Source of the DNA: an uncultured Shinella sp.
GTDB lineage: Bacteria; Pseudomonadota; Alphaproteobacteria; Rhizobiales; Rhizobiaceae
Length of the DNA: 7,757 nucleotides
Assembly: GCA_946481465.1 (NCBI GenBank)
Contig: CAMLOC010000145.1
Location: 1 to 7,757, forward strand
Reading direction: 5' to 3'
The translations under genes were made by a program, and so were the position numbers. Positions 6,055 to 7,757 of the stretch are shown piece by piece. Each line of letters starts with the position of its first letter. Position 1 is the stretch's first letter. Below the pieces are notes generated by a model that did not search any database, had not been told where the DNA came from, and saw only the letters and a list, made by a program, of their open reading frames with translations.

Positions 6055-6897
6055 TCAGCCGAGCTCGAACGTCGTGATGCCGTAGATATGGCCGAGCGGC
6101 AGGTCCGGCGCCGCGCCGCGATACATGCGCGCCGTCTCGAAGACCGGCGAGAGGCCGTGGCGCACGCAGAGCGCCTTCGCCTCGGCGTTCGGCGCGGGAA
6201 TGTCGAGAAAGACTTCTCCGCCGCCGACGCTCGCGACCAGCGCGCGGAAGATCAGTTCCGCCCCCACATCGGTGTCGGAGAACAGCGGGCCGATCTTGAA
6301 ACCCTCCCGACAGGCGCGGATCGTGCCGTAGCCGGAAATGCCGGCGCCGTGCAGCAGCGCGATGCTCTGGCGTGTCTCCTGCTCCTTCAGCCATTCGCGC
6401 AGGAACGCCTCGCGGCGTGCCGGAGCAAAGCGCGCATCGTAGTCGACGATCAGCGGCATGTGGACGGGCGAGACCGGCGTCAGCCGCCGGTCGCCCGGCA
6501 TCGGGCTCTGCACCCGGCCGCCATGGCGGATATTGGCATGGGCGAAGGCGAAGCCGGAGCGGCGGTAGTTCTCCTGCTGGGTGACGACCCCGTCGAGGCC
6601 GACAAGGCGCCCCCCGGCAAGCGCCATCGCCGCATTCCACAGGCGCAGGCCCACGCCCTGCCCGCGCGCCTGCGGATGCACGATGTAGAAGCCGAGGAAC
6701 GCGTAGTGCGCATCGTAGCGCACCAGAGAGATCGCGCCCAGGAGGCGCCTGTCCGCCTCCGCCACGAGATAGGCCTCGGGGTCGGCCGCCCAGAACGGCG
6801 CGGCATCGCCAAGGCCGGGATTCCACCCTTCCGCCGCCGCGAAGTCGAGGATGTCGACCAGCTCGTCGCGATAGGCCCTGCGAATCTCGATATCCAT
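6055..6897 (-). CDS. GNAT N-acetyltransferase with C-terminal second acetyltransferase-like domain (YitH type)
   Basis: This is a 280-aa cytoplasmic protein. The N-terminal GNAT domain (about 1-130) has the acetyl-CoA motif A: FYIVHPQARGQGVGLRLWNAA, with R78-G-Q-G-V-G83 binding the pyrophosphate. The C-terminal part (about 145-280) reads GYGTIRACREGFKIGPLF...VFLDIPAPN...ARMYRG...IYGITTFELG, the pattern of the second domain in YitH-like proteins (Pfam Acetyltransf_18). The acceptor substrate is unknown. The start at 6895-6897 (MDIEIRRAY) has GGAAGG about seven bases upstream and matches the usual GNAT beginning; the open frame further upstream lacks coding character. Its stop lies six bases from the ABC-F stop in a tail-to-tail arrangement, with no clear terminator between them. 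Confidence 0.93.
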   Translation of the reverse strand: MDIEIRRAYRDELVDILDFAAAEGWNPGLGDAAPFWAADPEAYLVAEADRRLLGAISLVRYDAHYAFLGFYIVHPQARGQGVGLRLWNAAMALAGGRLVGLDGVVTQQENYRRSGFAFAHANIRHGGRVQSPMPGDRRLTPVSPVHMPLIVDYDARFAPARREAFLREWLKEQETRQSIALLHGAGISGYGTIRACREGFKIGPLFSDTDVGAELIFRALVASVGGGEVFLDIPAPNAEAKALCVRHGLSPVFETARMYRGAAPDLPLGHIYGITTFELG

Positions 6898-6931
6898 GCC
6901 GTCGCCTTCCGCCCCCTGTCGCTTCAAGCCC

Positions 6932-6960
6932 AATCTTTCAACCGCGCCACGCGCTGTCAA
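6932..6960 (-). promoter_or_regulatory. Predicted promoter of the GNAT gene
   Basis: On the minus strand a perfect -35 TTGACA (6955-6960) is followed after exactly 17 bases by AAGATT (6932-6937), a weak -10 with three of six matches to TATAAT. The inferred start near 6925 gives a leader of about 27 nt that includes the GGAAGG ribosome binding site. Confidence 0.5.
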
Positions 6961-7024
6961 CCGGGCGGCGAAACACCGGAAAAGGCCAAAAAACAGGCAG
7001 ATAGCGAAAAATCGCCGGCTAAGA

Positions 7025-7057
7025 CGAAAGTTGTAGAAGGCACTTTCGCCTTCTTTT
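7025..7057 (+). promoter_or_regulatory. Overlapping inverted repeats upstream of the TRAP gene
   Basis: Repeat 1 is CGAAAGT (7025-7031) with ACTTTCG (7042-7048). Repeat 2 is AGAAGGC (7035-7041) with GCCTTCT (7048-7054), followed by TTT. Repeat 2 looks like a short intrinsic terminator on the plus strand, and repeat 1 would disrupt it. This could be a leader attenuator if transcription starts upstream, or a pair of protein-binding sites if it starts downstream. The start site is not known. Confidence 0.35.
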
Positions 7058-7070
7058 CCGCCCCGGCTTG

Positions 7071-7102
7071 AAACCCCCTTGCCGACATGGTTAGGTTCGC
7101 GG
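7071..7102 (+). promoter_or_regulatory. Weak candidate promoter of the TRAP gene
   Basis: CTTG tetranucleotides occur at 7068-7071 (within GGCTTGAAAC) and 7078-7081 (CTTGCCG), followed at roughly promoter spacing by GGTTAGGTT (7089-7097) and GGCGAT (7101-7106). None makes a good -10 box. The best that can be said is that the divergent 253-bp spacer must contain the promoter, probably in this part, and that it is not a strong consensus promoter. Confidence 0.2.
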
Positions 7103-7108
7103 CGATGA

Positions 7109-7757
<649 letters not shown>

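Noticed and set aside
7036..7060. GGCAC followed by GC-rich sequence, considered as a sigma-54 promoter for the TRAP gene.
   Set aside because: The -12 TTGC element is missing at the needed distance from GGCAC.
6088..7071. A 327-codon plus-strand open frame opposite the GNAT gene.
   Set aside because: It is antisense to a clear two-domain acetyltransferase and rich in Arg/Ala. It has no ribosome binding site of note.

Overview
The window looks like a chromosomal stretch from a high-GC alphaproteobacterium, most likely of the Rhizobiales (Rhizobium, Sinorhizobium or Shinella type). Three things point there: strong G/C bias at third codon positions, promoter-like CTTG(N17-18)CTAT(A/G)G elements, and proteins that read like rhizobial versions of their families. 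The genus is an inference from the proteins; no 16S or other marker is present.

Layout. (1) 1-391: the 3' end of an unrecognised gene on the + strand. It converges on ndk, and an ndk-oriented terminator overlaps its stop. (2) 463-1680, minus strand: ndk (nucleoside diphosphate kinase), preceded by a LigE-type glutathione S-transferase gene. Between them lie a hairpin with a T-rich tail and a separate ndk promoter. (3) 1815-2324, plus strand: a DinB-family putative metalloprotein, transcribed divergently from the GST gene. A clear -10 and a 17-bp palindrome sit upstream of it. (4) 2523-2807: a 94-aa protein of unknown function with a strong ribosome binding site. Its leader can fold into competing hairpins, one of which pairs with the ribosome binding site. 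(5) 3001-4080: a GGDEF-family protein whose catalytic motif is degraded. (6) 4162-6048: an ABC-F ATPase of the YheS type, probably leaderless. (7) 6055-6897, minus strand: a two-domain GNAT acetyltransferase converging on the ABC-F gene. (8) 7151 to the end, plus strand: a Tat-exported, TakP-like TRAP-transporter substrate-binding protein, cut by the window edge.

The genes do not form one pathway. This is a mosaic of single-gene transcription units for nucleotide metabolism, translation, small-molecule transfer, signalling and solute uptake. I see no mobile element, CRISPR array, tRNA, rRNA or defence cluster. No new multi-gene system can be supported. The items most worth a second look are small: the competing-hairpin leader of the 94-aa gene, the palindrome upstream of the DinB gene, the pseudo-GGDEF protein and the overlapping inverted repeats upstream of the TRAP gene.
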